A stretch of 64,000 nt of DNA from Rhabditoides inermis (GCA_963966185.1 CAWZYM010000172.1:62001-126000); one strand, 5' to 3'. Counted from the stretch's first letter, positions 37,166 through 51,399 are shown. Made by a program: numbers and translations. The notes: a model not told the origin generated them from the sequence alone.

Positions 37166-37306
37166 GAATCCGACGCTGGCATTCTTCTCTTCGGTGAGAA
37201 AAAAAACAAAAACAGCGTCAATGAAATCTTTCAGATCCTGACGATGTTCTGGCAGAGAAATCGGTGGAGTTCAATGCAAACGAGACACTAGCATTCAATA
37301 TTTCGG
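37166..37306 (+). pseudogene. Orphan exons of the 4862 gene, unit 4
   Basis: Same two exons and intron as in units 2 and 3. Confidence 0.6.
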
Positions 37307-37899
37307 GTAAGGAAAATGAAAACGGGAGCATCGAACCATATATGACCATTCTGCACAATTGCGGGGTGGGAGAAAGAGAGAGGGGGGAAGATCAGTGGTG
37401 CAGTTTAGGATCAGTGGTGCACAACGTACGTTCCTTCCGACGGCTCTTATTTCCGCCTTTCTCCAAAGGATGACTAACTCATTAAACTTGGTCAAGTCGA
37501 GTTGAAATGCAAAGTACACTGATGCTTCGCGGATAAATATTGTTTTAAAGATACAGGGGCATATTCAATTTCCCCTGCCCGCTCATCGGCCCTTTGTCGG
37601 AGGCACACGCGAGAGAGTCTGAGAGAAGATGAAAGAGAAGAGATCGCAGAGTGGCGGAATTAGAAAAAAAATGCGTTCCGAGCGGTCTGCTCCTGATCAC
37701 TGCGCGCGCGAAGAACTTTCGTTCAACAGGCATTTTAATAATCGTTTCGTGACGCATAAACGATTAAATATCGTAAACAATAGGTCAATAGGCGTGTATC
37801 TTCAAAAAATTGAGACTTTCCATATTTTTGTTGTTGAACACGGCGATATGAAATGAATGCAAGTGTTTATGGAACGGTGATTTGAGTGTGATTAGTGTT

Positions 37900-39111
37900 T
37901 CATAGGCTGGGTCCAGCGCCGCATTTGATTCCATACACGTCGTAATCTCCGTTGTCTCCGACCCAGACTCCGTCGCTGTTACAAGTGATCGTTGCGGGAA
38001 GCGTCTCTCCGTTTTTGGTCCGGGCAAACCAACTCTCGCCAGCCTTGTCAGGCGTCTGAAGCACAAATTTGAGACACAAAACACCCAGATTACATGAAAA
38101 AACGCACTATGTAATGGAATTTTTGGTTGCATCGGAAAGATCTGCTGATACATCCAGTAGAAGCATCCTAAACAAGTTGTTGAGGAACACACAATGATCA
38201 CTTTACATTCGGTTTATCCATCGTAGTTCCTCCTATCAGCATGAATTCGTCGTCGATACGACACGAGCGACAAGCTAAACAAGGGTGAGAAAGATCGAGA
38301 CGTGTAATGTTTGTACACACCTTCGGATGGAGACATGTTGTGAGGTGCTCTGAAAAAAACTCATATTATATATGATGAGTTCTCAGTTAAAACGCACTTG
38401 GTGACTTGACTCTGGGTACATGTCATTTTTGTGACGTCAACTTCGACGGGATCAATGTTGTAGAAGTACCAGTTCCATTGACCATTATCACAAGCAAGTT
38501 CCAGTTGATATCCGCCAACTTTGAACTCCGTTTCACGAGTGTCAGTTGTCACCTAAACAATATATTGTGTCATCATGTGTTTGCAGGTTGGAAACCTTTG
38601 TGTAGACATACGCGTCGTTGCGTGATTTAGAATGACAGTAGATCTTCTGAGATATTTCATGCGCTCCTCCCATCTAAACATGTAGTTTTGTATCCTGCCA
38701 ACTACTCCTATAACTGACCTTTACATCTTCTTTCAGCCATGCTCCGACGAGTATGTTATCGATGTCTCCAGAACGACACGTCTTTCCAGAAGGAGAAGGA
38801 GCAGATCTGGAAAACATTCGCACTTTTCATATATCAATCACGCAACAATGAGGTGATTCTAGAATATACTTTCCAAACGATCTACATATGTATGTAGCGT
38901 GCCCCACATGAGTTTGAATGGTGCTCGAATGTATGGTATCTTGAAGGCACTCAGTTGATGAATGTAGTAGGTGTAAGTAGGAACATACTGACGTGGTGGT
39001 ATCGGAAGGCCGCTTGCATTCGGTGGCGTCTTTGTTGAAGATGGTGTGTGCGGTGTAGCTGTGTGCGCACACAGCAGCCGCCGTCGAGAGAAGAAGGAGT
39101 GCAGACCGCAT
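37900..39111 (-). CDS. Secreted cysteine-rich C6-domain protein, copy 4
   Basis: Intact frame with signal peptide and both cysteine modules. Small intronic changes (for example near 38300 and 38390) are shared with copy 5 but not with copies 1-3. The CAAT/GC-box motif upstream is retained although the farther intergenic DNA has diverged. Confidence 0.75.
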
Positions 39112-40574
39112 CGAAGCCGCTCTATGCCTCCCTCGTCCGCCACTGCCTTAATAAACAATCACACAACAATACACGAGCCCTGTTGACTATTCAAATCGAA
39201 GCCCCGCCCTGATTGACGACAACTGACACATGTCGAGCTGCCATTCCACATTTCGCAACACTGCAATGATTGAGACAGTTGTATCTCGATGTGGATGGAT
39301 TCATGACAAACAGCACCGAAACAACCTGTCTGTACCCGGCTAAATATCAAACAACCAGGAGGATAACTGTTAGGCGCAAATTTGACTGTTGTGAGTACAA
39401 ACCGTGACTATGACACACTTCGCGTAGTCGAGATTTTAGATTCTAAACGGTTGTAAAAGAAAACTCTTGCCAAGCAAAACAGAACAATCACACACATAAA
39501 TACAAGATAAATATGTGGCTGATTTTATCGTTAGCTGAGTGAGTTTGATATTGATTTCTGCTTCTAGCTTTTAAAGTATCAAGGTCTTTCAACATTTCAA
39601 ATTCATGTTTCATATACATGTTACCAATCGTTCTTTCAACCGATAACCGATATGAAAGTTGTTATCGTTCAAAAGATATCAAAAGGACATGAGGAAAAAC
39701 CCCGAGAAACGCTAAAAACGAATAGAACAAGTACTTATCCACTAACAACTAATATCAATAAGGTGACCTGATAAATTGTTTTGTGAATGTTCCGTTACGT
39801 GACACACGTTTTATTATATGTAGTCTACTCTCCACAGTTATCTTTCTACGGGCATTTGCTACATTTTCTTCCGCCACAACGGCTCGGTCTTTGACCGCCG
39901 CGTAGGGTGAGAGGAACGCGAAAAACGAGCCCTGTACGTTTTCGTACCAGAAACGTATAGTTCGTTTAGGAAATTCGGACACTACAAGTCGGTGGCTAGG
40001 GTTCTAACTACAGTATTCTATCAATTTTGTACGAATCCGAGAGTGTGGGACTACACTCCTCGTTAGTCTACTCACTCTCTAGCTATACAGTAATCCTTCA
40101 AGAAACTGTAAGTATTGTTGATATTCATAAATCCGAATTCAACATTATTGAAAATGGTTAGAGAAAAAGAAATTTTGTTAAAATGGTGAGAGTCAGACAT
40201 TGTAACAATGCTTATAATAGAATCTCGACATCGACAGCTCCATAAAATATCGATGTCTATTCAAATGTTGCCAAAGAATACATGCACTGTCAGAAAAAGA
40301 CCAGAGAAAACACTGATCTGAGAGGTTCATACATTTTCATAATTGGATTTGGATTTTACAAAGGGTTTTCTGGAATATGTCGCCCACATGCCCAATAAAA
40401 CAGCTGCTTCTTTTCAATTCCATTGTCAAGTGAATCAGAGAAAAGGAAATAGCGCTGAAACGATGAGAGTCAGAGAAGTGTTTCAGTTGGCGACGGTTTA
40501 ACGAGTTTGTGTTGAGAAGTGTGTGTTTATAAGGAGCGAGAGGGTAGTGGGGTGAAGAGTCCTCGGACAGAGAC

Positions 40575-42215
40575 ATGCGTCTTCTCGCGGCAACCATCCT
40601 CGCAGTGGCAGCGACTGCCCTCTGCGCTGCGTCCCGCCACTCTCGCAAGTCAGTCCTCGTCCTCCCTCCCCCTCCTCCTCCTCTCCAGTACCAATCTACC
40701 GGTTGAGGTACGGCCGAGTGGTGCGTCGTGGCGGCGGCAGACCGGGAGGCCCGCGACACTGCAACCGGACCATGGTCGAGAGGAAGGCCCGAGACGACTA
40801 TCCAACCTACAAGAGGAAGTGGAGTGAGTGATAGGCGAGAGAAACACGAGTCTGACTCGTAAGTGAGAGCCAAGCATGGCTTCAAAGAATGCGGTTGCAG
40901 ATAAGAAGCACAGTGGAAAAGCGGACGAGCGCCACATGCAGGCGTTCATTGAGCGATCCGTGGAGATCGAAGAGAACAACCTCGCATACGACGATGGGTA
41001 CAGCTCCTTCAAGATGGCACACAACCAGTACACCGACATGGTCTCTCTCTCTCACTCTCTTCCTCCCTCTCTCTCCCTCCCTCTCTCACTGTATGGTTCC
41101 AGTTACCCGAAGAACTGGAGCATCTCACTGGACTGGACCAAGAGATGATGAAGAAAGCGATGGAAGAGAGGCGTTCAAAGCGTGCGTTGTACGCCCGACC
41201 TCTGGCTCACACATTCGACGTGTCATCGCTTCCGAAGCACGTCGACTGGCGGGATACTCCGAACGTCGTGGGTGAGTCGATCTACCGAGTGTTCCGTGTT
41301 TGATGTAACTGCATGGGTGTTGAGGTGCGATCCGGGATCAGGGCAATTGTGGCAGCTGCTGGGCGTTCGCCACCGTCGCTGCTCTCGAATCGCACTGGGC
41401 GATCAGCAAGGTGACGCCTCTCTGCTTGTCTACTCTTGACGAAAGAGTTGCAGAAGTCACGCAAAGACTTCTCCGAGCAACACTTGCTCGACTGTGCCCC
41501 GAATGGGGGCTGCGCTCGCGGGGGCAACTTGGACGTAGCGTACCGATACACCATGGAGTCTTGTAACGGAGTCGTCGAAGCCGACTCATACAAGTACATC
41601 ATGACAAAGGTCCGTCAACCAGTCTCATTGTTTCTGCATACGAGGATTCCACTACACACTTTCTCTTTCTCTTTATTCATTTATATAAACGACACATGTG
41701 ACAGTTTTTTTTCGATTTCAGAGAAATACGTGTCTCACCAACGGCACCGTGGGAGCGTTTGTGAAAGAATACGTTTCTCTGCCCGAGGGTGACGAAATCG
41801 CACTCATGGTGATTCATAGAATAATATGATTGGTTAATTTTTCATATGATTTTCATTTGCTGCTTTCAGCACACTATTGCAACCGTAGGCCCGGTTTCTG
41901 CAGCAATGTATACTCAAGGAGGTTATAATATGATCGCATACTCGGAAGGTTTTTATTCCGATGACTCATTCAATCCGAAGATCCACGGTGTTGATCACGC
42001 AGTGGCAATCGTTGGTTATGGTACCGATGCCAAGTATGGAGATTATTGGATCGTCCGCAACAGGTGAAGCGTTGTGATTCATTCTCGGACCGGGGTGATG
42101 AGTGAATATTTCCAGCTGGGGCATGTGGGGAGACAAAGGATACATCAAGATTCTTCGCAACCGAAACAGTCATGTGCACATTGCGCAGTGGACCAACTAC
42201 CCCATATTCGAATGA
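40575..42215 (+). CDS. Cathepsin L-like cysteine protease, copy 4
   Basis: Intact, catalytic residues kept. Variants: RAL for RSL before YARPLAHTF, H before WAISK, G in TQGGYNM. The combination of L (as in copies 3 and 5) with H (as in copy 1) and G (as in copy 2) suggests exchange among copies. Confidence 0.85.
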
Positions 42216-42377
42216 ACACACTCTTGGCAATGTGATAAACTCATGCATTCTCGTTATATTCATTCTCGTTGACTACACACGTACACTGTCAAAAAGCGCA
42301 CAGAGATTCTCAACAAATAATTATGAGTGTATACAAATATTAACCAACCAGCTCAAAGAATAATATTGTTTTTTTTA

Positions 42378-42380
<3 letters not shown>

Positions 42381-42426
<46 letters not shown>
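42381..42426. repeat. TA dinucleotide microsatellite
   Basis: About 23 TA units in unit 4 only. The matching position in other units has a short AT-rich sequence. Confidence 0.9.
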
Positions 42427-42430
<4 letters not shown>

Positions 42431-44480
42431 TGTATATATACAAGGCTCGCAAGTTAGGGTGGATAGAGGAAAAAAAACAGTGTGACAAATTAGGGAATCG
42501 ATTCCGCACCACATATCATTTCTTACCATTACCACCACGCTAGCTAGATGTGTTCAACTTCGAGCGGAGACCTTTTTTATTCACGGAATAGAGCCGGAAC
42601 GGAAGCCGGAATAGAGCCCGGAATAGCTGGAATAAGTCAAATTTTCTTAGAAATGTACTGTTTATGGTAATTGATCACATCACGCTACGGAAACAAGATT
42701 GGAAATTAACCATTATTCGATTAATCGACGGTTTTGGTTTTTTTCCGATTAATCGTTAATCATTATTGGAATTTTTTTTAATCGACCGAACACTACTGTA
42801 TTTCATATAGTCGAGATAAACCTACATATCCTTTTTAGTGCATCACAGTATACTGTAACGAGAGGACAGTACATACGCACCGATTGTGAGCTGGCGGCGT
42901 ACATATACTACGCCATAAAGCCAGTAGTCTGAATTCAAAAAGAAAGACTATATAGCTTCACTGTAGTTCAATATGTTTCCTTATTAGTGCACAAATGATA
43001 AAATGTACATACCGAGGAAGTATGTGTTCATAATTTACTAGAATAGTGGTGCCCTCGGGTTTGCTTCCTTCACATAAGCGCGAAAAGATTTTCGAAAATT
43101 GGCACAAAACATGGCATCTCAGACTAATTATATTCATTTTACAAAGTAAACATATCGACGTAGAAAAAGAGAGCGAACTCTTTTCGCACTGGCAGACGTT
43201 TTATCAATCTCACACTGCGCCGAACATCTGTTTCCGACTACCGTAATTAACGCATCATCCTTGTTTTGTTTCACATGCTCTCTTTCTCTCTTATTCTTCT
43301 CTCTGTTCTCTCTTTCTCTCTCCGGAAATGTCATATTCCCTATTTTTGTCATAATATTTTGTCTCATTTCTCATTTTCTATGTTGTTTTTTTTATTTCTC
43401 TTATCTAATACAGACGCAGACGATAAGAAAACACCGACTTCATATGTGAAATTTATTATCAATGCGTATTTTTTTGGTGACAAAATGTTATATGTGATCA
43501 AGGGATTGGCACAGAGCCTTCGATGTAGGGACCACAATGAGGTTTTCAAATACTTGGATATGGTATAGCAATAAGTTCATTAATGTAGTTCATTTCAAGC
43601 TGATTTCAAAAATATATAATGTTCATAGGATTCATCGTTCACATTGCGCTCTAATTCCGCACGGCGCCGCGCCCCAGAGCGCGCGCTCACATAGGGAAAG
43701 TGCGACAGAGGGCGGCTAGATCAAAGCACTGATGACGTCATCGATAGTTAAATAATGAACATATTTGTTTATAATAGTACCACTAGGTTTTGTTTGACTG
43801 TAATCAATACGTACTCGTTAAAATACGTCTCTTATGTTGGCATTTTTCATTACTCACTTTGAGCGATGGCGGCTAGATCAAAGAAATATGACGTCATCGT
43901 ATCACTTTTTACCGATTTTAACTACTTTACAGGGTACATGATCCCATAAATAAGATACCGTTAGAATCAGCGCGAATTGGCGAATCGTTCTATGCTAATA
44001 AGAGCACGTCATGTGTCCAGTGAGAAAATGTTACATGATTTCGCCGGGCTCTCTGCAATTCACGTTGTGGTTCCTACCTTCGATGTCTCCATATAACAAT
44101 GAACAAGTGAGAGGGTTGGCGAGAGAGGCAGAGAAAAAATAGGATCATAGTGGCGCGTATAAAAGTTGAATAGAGTTAGTCTTGCCTTGCTTGCGTCTAT
44201 GTAGATGTATGCATAATTCATTAGGTTTCCACGTAAGCATTCTTGTTCCGTCTTTCATTGTACAAGTTGTTTGCTCTCTTCCAATGGAACTGCCTCTATA
44301 ATGCATGGCGCCCGAAATGTTGACGAAGAAACATTCGTGAACATCAAGCACTCTATGTATCACACGGTCTCTGTAAAAAGCGAACTTCCATAAACTAGAA
44401 AAATCATAGTCACGGACTTGGGTGAAATTAATTTTCCTGAGGTTTTTAAACATTCTGAACACATCCTGCGCAGTGGCTGA

Positions 44481-45488
44481 GCCTGCACGGAGTAGGCTAC
44501 ACGGATTTTAGAAACCCTGTAACACTAAGTGGAGTGGATATAGAAATTCGTTTTCTGTGCTAATTTGAATCTCACATTAAAGAAGGAATCTTTGGAATGT
44601 GCCAGCCGGCGCGAAATGCTCGCCCCAGTGCCAGTCTGCCGCATGTCTTCGTGTTGAAACCAATTTCACTATTTTCTACCGTGTCTCTGTCACTGGGTCA
44701 GCCCTCGCTATGCGCGGGAAATCAACAGCAGTGAGGGAGAGATTAACATTGTTTCATTATAAGCATAGTTAGTTACAGTGTGCGGATACAGTGTGCGGAT
44801 ACCGTTCACTGTGGCGAAAGATGGGCTCCGCGCTTGCAAGCTGAAGGAGCATTCAAGTATTCAAGTAAGTAAAAGCGGATAGTAGCCTCCTATTGACGGC
44901 TAAATATTCGAATTCTTGCGCAAAAGAGAGGGCGCAGGCGGCGAGCGCGCGTGTCTCTCCATTTCGCATTGTCTCTCGCAAAGAAGTCCGCGCGGCCACT
45001 GTAACATAGGTGTTGCATCATTCCCGATAGCACAGTTAGACTCGTTTGCAGCCTTGTCACCTTCTACTACAACGAGGCGCTGCGGCACATAATCCAGAAT
45101 CGGATACTGAGAAGGGCGGCCGATTGTCCGAGGAATGAGAGTGAACATTGGCAGGCGACCAAGTCTGCCGAACAAGACAATCAACCGCCCAAAGTGGAAA
45201 CTAATGTGTACACATATATAATATGGTATGTTTCTGTCTCACCTTTGTCCACGAAATGAGATTACATCGTATTCACTTGTATTAGGTGGCTTTCAACTCG
45301 CAAATGGCTTTTGCACCAAAAATCGAGAGAAAAGTTCTCCCGTTGGCGTTGAGTGTTGTATTGAATAATTTATTTGCAGTTTACAAGTAATACAATTGAA
45401 GGATTTTAGTTTGATTACTTTTAGGTGTAGTCTTCTTAACATCTCAAACGACATCGTAAGTGGTAAGTTAAAGTTCTTTCAACTATAT
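44481..45488. other. Intergenic between unit 4 and the phosphatase-kinase gene
   Basis: Unique sequence. A short duplicated phrase (CAGTGTGCGGATA) occurs at about 44776. A 94-codon minus-strand frame at 44900-45184 has no recognisable domain and no clear splice partners, so it is not called. Confidence 0.4.
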
Positions 45489-48400
45489 CTAGAATCGACC
45501 GAGGGAAGTGAAGCTGGCGAGAATTGCCTTCTTGTCCCTCGAAGTTGCGCGAGTAGCAAGCGACTGGAAAACATGTTCGAAAGTTGAAGATAAGAAAAAA
45601 ACCTCGTATTGCGCCTTGTCATGAATTTCGGCAGATCGAATCCAGTACAGATCGAGCTGCAAAGAATTCATAAAACAGAATGACGTCATCAAGTATGTCG
45701 CTCTACTCGCATCGCAGTCGCACTCTGCTCCCATAATCACATGCATCAGCTTTCTGTAATCCGGCGCCTCTGCCGGGTTCAATACTGCGATCATTCTAAA
45801 CACAACGTCAATGGAATACTCGAGAATCAACCAACCTGATGAGGTGTAGAAAGGCGATCGGAAGTCCGTTGTTCCACATCGAACGCCAGTCTGAAAGTGT
45901 AGAGATAGTAATGATGACGTCATTGGAAACTTTACTCACATTTCCCATCCATCAGATTGCATTTACTCTCCAGTACTTGGTCCGAGTTCACATTTCCTTT
46001 CCACGGCAGCTTTTGAAACATCTGAAAAGATATCTTGGACCGTAATGTCAATCTTACATACCTCGATGCTCATGTAAAGCCACGACTCGATATCGTCGCA
46101 AGAGTTCTGCTTTTTCATTTCGTGGGCAGCCCGAGGAGCATATCTGGAATGATATTGCATGTTTGTTAATATGTTAATAAGCTGTCACCGCATAGTTCCG
46201 ACGAATCCGGTTTCTTTGCCCCTCCGATATGCGAGTTTTCCTTGTGTATCAAGGCTTCTCTTAGCCATTCCAAAGTCGAGAATGAACACAACTTTCTCGT
46301 TCTTCTTTCCACCGATTGCGAAGTTTCCGGGTTTGATATCTCTGGAAATCTAACAGTACTATACAGTGCAAATGTCGTAATTTTACCTGTGAATGAATCC
46401 ACACCGGTGCAGCTGATGAATCGCGTTGAAAGATTGGATCGAGATATACATAGCCGAGAACGAGCTGAAATACAATAAAAACATCTGTGAAATATGACAA
46501 AGTACTTGAGTTTCTTAGGCGCATGTTGCTGGATAGTGCTGAGAGATTTTCCGACCAGACTCATGACCAAGAAATCGAAACTCGCAGTTCGGCCTGAACA
46601 AATATTGTTTACATCAATCATTCATCAATCATTCATATACAACAGATATCACCTTTGTCAACATACTGGACAATTTGGTTTCTGTTCTCGAGCACGTTTG
46701 TGGAGACATCCATGAGAACATAAATTTCTGACTGAAATGCCATTCGAAACAATCGGAACATCGCAAAGAACGTACAATGAGCGATGAACATGTGATTCCG
46801 CGTTTCTCTGTCTTGACTGCATACTTCACTTCGACTTCATTATCTTTCGAAGTTGTTATCATTTTCGAGTCTTGTTTCTCCTTAGTTGCTTGATAGACCT
46901 CTCCGTAGGTGCCTGCTCCCAATCGTTTTCCCATAAGATATTCGTCATTGCAGCCTTTGAGATAAGTTCCAGACAAGTTCTACAGTTATCATGACTTTTG
47001 TGAAATTGTTCCAACTGGCCATACCCTTTCTTTCTCCGATGACGATTCCTTCTTCTTTTTGCCCTTTTTGTCATTGGTGTTTTGGAATTCAATGTAGCTC
47101 TTTGCCGTTTTCACTCTTCTCTCCTTCAGAGCAATGTAGTCTTCCGCAGTCGATGCAGCTTTCATTTTCTCCACAAACGAAGCTTTCCGATCTTTTATGT
47201 AGTTGTAAATTTTCGACACTTCGCCATATGTGAGATTCTATAACGAGTATTTCAAAAGGTCGGTTGATTAGTATTTACCAAAACGTGAAACTGGAAGAAG
47301 CAAATGTAGGTGAAATAGTACTGCCACTTGTTAGTGTAGCTATTCGTTCGGAATTGACGCATCATCTAGAATAGTCAAATGATGAAAACAGGGTGAAAAA
47401 ACACCACCTTGATCAGATCAGAAGATGCAGGATTCGGATCGGAGTCGACTATTCCCATAAGAACATCAATTCCTCAAAGTGATAGAAGTGTAAATGTTTG
47501 CAATGGTCTGCTTACCGACAAAAGCGGCGCTTCTTCCTAGTCCGTCGGCGCATTGGACGACCACTGGCTCGTCCGTGTGTCCAATCTTTTCGTATATCGT
47601 TTTCATCATTTCTGCCATCTCTTCAGGGTTTTCAGGAGCGAGGCAGTCTTGCCAGCCAGTGTATTGAATCAGTTCAACTTTTTTCGTCACATATCCACTA
47701 AATACACAGTAGTTTAATGTATTTATGAGTCACTCACTTCGACACAGAAAAAACGAGATGTGTGACATTTTTATAACAGACTTTTTTACAGCGGTACACT
47801 TGATCTGTAAAAGTTATTGAAAGATACATCACAAGACAGAACATAGTAGGTACTCTCTGTACCTTGTACTTGGCGTATTGGTTTTTGAACAGTCGCTGTG
47901 TTTTCTCGTTCCAATATTCAAAGCACTTCTCGACCGACTTTCCATTTTCCTTCTCAACAAAGTCGCATAACATGACAATTGCCTTGCAGTTGTATCGGAA
48001 GACCACATGCCAGAAGTCAATGGCAGTGTCGGCGGTCGGAGCAGCGGTCATTATGTATCTGCATTTCATTGATCAGATCGAATCACAATGAATTGATCAT
48101 ACTTGTGTGCTTGTCCCATCGGAACGACCCAGTTTCCATTGAAGTAATTGTGATCTTCTGGCCAGCCCAAATCAATCACGGTTGGATCAGCAACGGGTTC
48201 TTTCGATTCGTTCGCTTCTCCCAATTTGGATGTCGACACTTTGCTTTCCGATGTTTTCTTCATTGATTTAGCTATCACTACTGGTTTCAAAAACTCCTTG
48301 TAAGCATTTCGAGGATCAATCGCTATGCAGTCCTGAAAGAAACAATTTCGAAAATCAGCTTATCAATTATGAAAATTTACCAGTGAAACTCCCACGCTGT

Positions 48401-51395
48401 TCCCGAACTTCTTCTGTTTTGCACCGTTCAATTTGCGCTTAATTAAATAATAAGTTTATGATAGAAATAAGGGAGGAAACTACCTTCGAGTTTTCTGATC
48501 TGACCCTGACTGGTTGCAAGTTTCTGAGAATACTGATCAATACATACACAATACCAATCAACCAAAGACTTCCATTGTATATATCTGAATGAACCTTAAG
48601 AATTTTTTGAAGATGAAGTATAACTCACACAACGTTTGTACAACAAGATAAAATGGTTTGATTTGATTGCAAATGCGCGCGAGAATGTTGTTGTAAATGG
48701 TAGTCATCTGACATTCTTTCGGCAATGCTCTCATTAAAGTCGTCTATAAAAAGAAATGTAAATGAAAAAAAACACTACAAAATGATAACCTTGATTGAAG
48801 TCGTACTGCTGTTTATCGGTGTTAACAAGAAATTGATACCAGGATCGCTCATTGTACTTTCTAGCTTGTTTTTGAGATCATCAAATGACGATAAGTTCTT
48901 GCTCAGTGAACCGTAATCACGATTCCACATTATCTAATAACAGACAGAGTACAAAGATGTTTTTTTTTACAAATTTCCCAAACCTTGAACTTTCCAATTG
49001 CATCATTGACATCGATCAACTCTTCCATGATTTTAACTTTGTCGTCGGACTCAAAACATTTGATAGATTCTTCGTGTATTCCAAAGATGGTTCTCACAGG
49101 TTGGCATCGTTTTATAGTATCGTTGACCTTTTGATCAAATTCAATGTACAAAGTTTTCAGATCCTAGAACAAAAAGTTCACTCAACACAATTTTCTATCA
49201 CTGTACCATTAACTTTGCGAGAATACCAGTTGCATGTTCGATTGAGATAGTTTCAATAACTTTAGTAGTTGTTGAGAGTTCGTCACGAACACCTTTCAAA
49301 ATGGATGTCATTCTAGAAACGTAAAAAAAACGAACCTTGCAACGCTCGATCTGTATATGGCTCGAAGAAAACGGATCCATCATGTTTGTAGCAATCGTTT
49401 AGGTTTCTAAGTAGAAAAATGAGTCTTTAAGCAATTATTAACTTACAGATTATTTCTTCGCAAAAATGATTTGTTAAAACCTCCAGCAATGTTCCAAATG
49501 TTTTGTTTGTTTCGATCAAAGTGGTTGCAGCCGAATTGACGCACATTAGCAAATTGTATCACGTGTCTATGATGTGAAATGTATAATTATAGGAAAACAA
49601 AGTAATTACGATGCGTAAATTGTTGGGATGAGCATCAGAACAAAAACACAGATTGAACAACTCATTATAACTTTCGGGTTCACTAAAAGACATTTGTATT
49701 TAAATCACATTTGAACATTAACATACATGACGCAAAGTATAGTGCAATTGTCAGAAGAAACGCAGCCAGTTGTATTATCAGTACAGTCACAATCATATCC
49801 ATAGCAGAATTGTTTGTGATTGTGTATTGTGTCTTAATACTTTACATCAATGATTCTTCGTTTAGATCGCACCTCAAGTTTGCGTCCTTTAAAGAATTCG
49901 ACTTCTTTGTCAATATTGTACAATTCATTGGAAATCTGTATTGTTTCGATAACGAGCAAAGTATTTGATTCTTATATTTACCTCTTTTGATAACATGTTT
50001 TTTGGCCGATCAAACTTTGTTCTCAACACTTGTTTGGTGAAAGAATGAACGTTGTAATCGAGAATGTTGTGGACGTTGTATGGACTTTTCTGAACAAGAA
50101 ACAATCACAAACAACTATCGAATGACATACTGTATCGAGTTGCGCAAGATGAAAATATTTTCGATACTTATCGAAAAACGCTTTTCTCGAATTGACTATA
50201 TCCATGTATGCATCTCGCTTTTCAGGCACGTCACTTCTCTAAAAAAAGTAGTACATTTGCTTTGTTTTTGTTTACAATAACCTCTAAGTTTTCTATTGCA
50301 ACTTGAATTTTTCCAGTGTCGGTGTTTTGGAAATGTTTGATAAGATTTTTCTGGAATACAACATCAAATAGTTTTTTTTTTTAAAATTCAGTACCGCCAA
50401 CTCTTCATGATGAGTGTTACTTAACACGGTTGTGTTTACTTCATGTAGCTAAATATATGGATAATTAGTACCTCATTGAACATATAGTTTCACCTGTGTG
50501 ATGATAACATCATTGAGCGCAGTTATCATATTAGCTTTTGAATTTTCGACTGATTTTCGAATGGCACACAGAAACTCTTCCATTTCATAGTAAATCCCTG
50601 TCACTCATACATACATACAATGAGACTGTTCTTGACTGCAACCTACTTTTGACCTGGAAGTTTATGTTTTTGGACAACTCAGCGGTGATTTTGTTGTGAG
50701 TGTGAAAGAATGCACTGACATACACAATCGAAGCAATAACAAATGTCATGGTGACAATCGAAATAACAGCAATCGCTATCTGTAAACAGAGAATCTTAAC
50801 AGCGTGAGATCTTAGTGCGCACCTTCATATAAAATATTTGTAGAGAGAAGTCTCTCGAAAGTGATGGAATAATAACCGTCTGTTTGCTCGAAAGATAGGA
50901 AATCGTTCTCGATGCCTGAATACTTTCATGTAGTTCTCATTTGTGTTATATCAGTCTACTTGTCCATTTTTCTTTTTCTTATATCTGTATATTAGGTAGG
51001 CAATGACTGATATTGCACTAACGCACGACAACATTCCAAAAACGACGGATACGGTAACCGAGGTTTGCTAAAACCAATATTATCAGACTGAAATGCTTTT
51101 AATATAATTTGACCGGAATGATTTCTTCGATTTCATGAATCAAATCTTTGAACGACGTGTCGTTGCTGATATCAAATGCGTACTAAACAAAGTCACCATA
51201 ATCAGTCTACATCTACCGTTCGCATACCTCAAGCACTCCTCTTATTATCTCCTCAGATGGAACTGGGAATTCTTTCGTGTCCGGTGCAAGGAATTCGGCC
51301 GTCGCATCCAGAAGTCTGTCCTGCCACTCGGTGCTATTCCACAAATGAGACACCGGACGAACGTTATGCGAATAGGCAGTGCAGTCTGAAACACT
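45489..51395 (-). CDS. Five-span prominin-like membrane protein fused to PTP and CK1/TTBK-like kinase domains
   Basis: About 19 short-intron exons read from 51395 down to a TAG at 45489. An extracellular N-terminal part of about 75 residues comes first (5' exon with signal peptide not resolved). Spans follow near 51067-50985, 50780-50700, 49800-49735, 49675-49615 and 48590-48505, separated by loops of about 205 and 245 residues after spans 2 and 4: the prominin layout. The cytosolic tail holds a PTP domain (YIMTAAPTADTAIDFWHVVF, WQD loop, CADGLGRSAAFVG with catalytic Cys at 47550-47552). A basic helical linker (47233-47025) follows, then a kinase: GAGTYGEVY, YAVK, HRDIKPGNF, LDFGMAK, GTMRYAP, closest to CK1/TTBK. 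The PTP-kinase junction is a phase-0 intron (46980-47024) with an in-frame stop if unspliced and no new start, so one protein is likely. One PTP intron (47770-47860) does not keep frame in my model. Confidence 0.75.
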
Positions 51396-51399
51396 CTTT

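Larger units (their letters stand above)
37124..44480. repeat. Segmental duplication, unit 4 (most diverged)
   Basis: Follows the unit 3 order, but non-coding parts (39390-40150 and 42236-44480) show many substitutions and indels against units 1-3, while the two genes remain closely matching. The 4.3-kb block is absent. It continues past the point where unit 3 was truncated, to about 44480. Confidence 0.85.
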
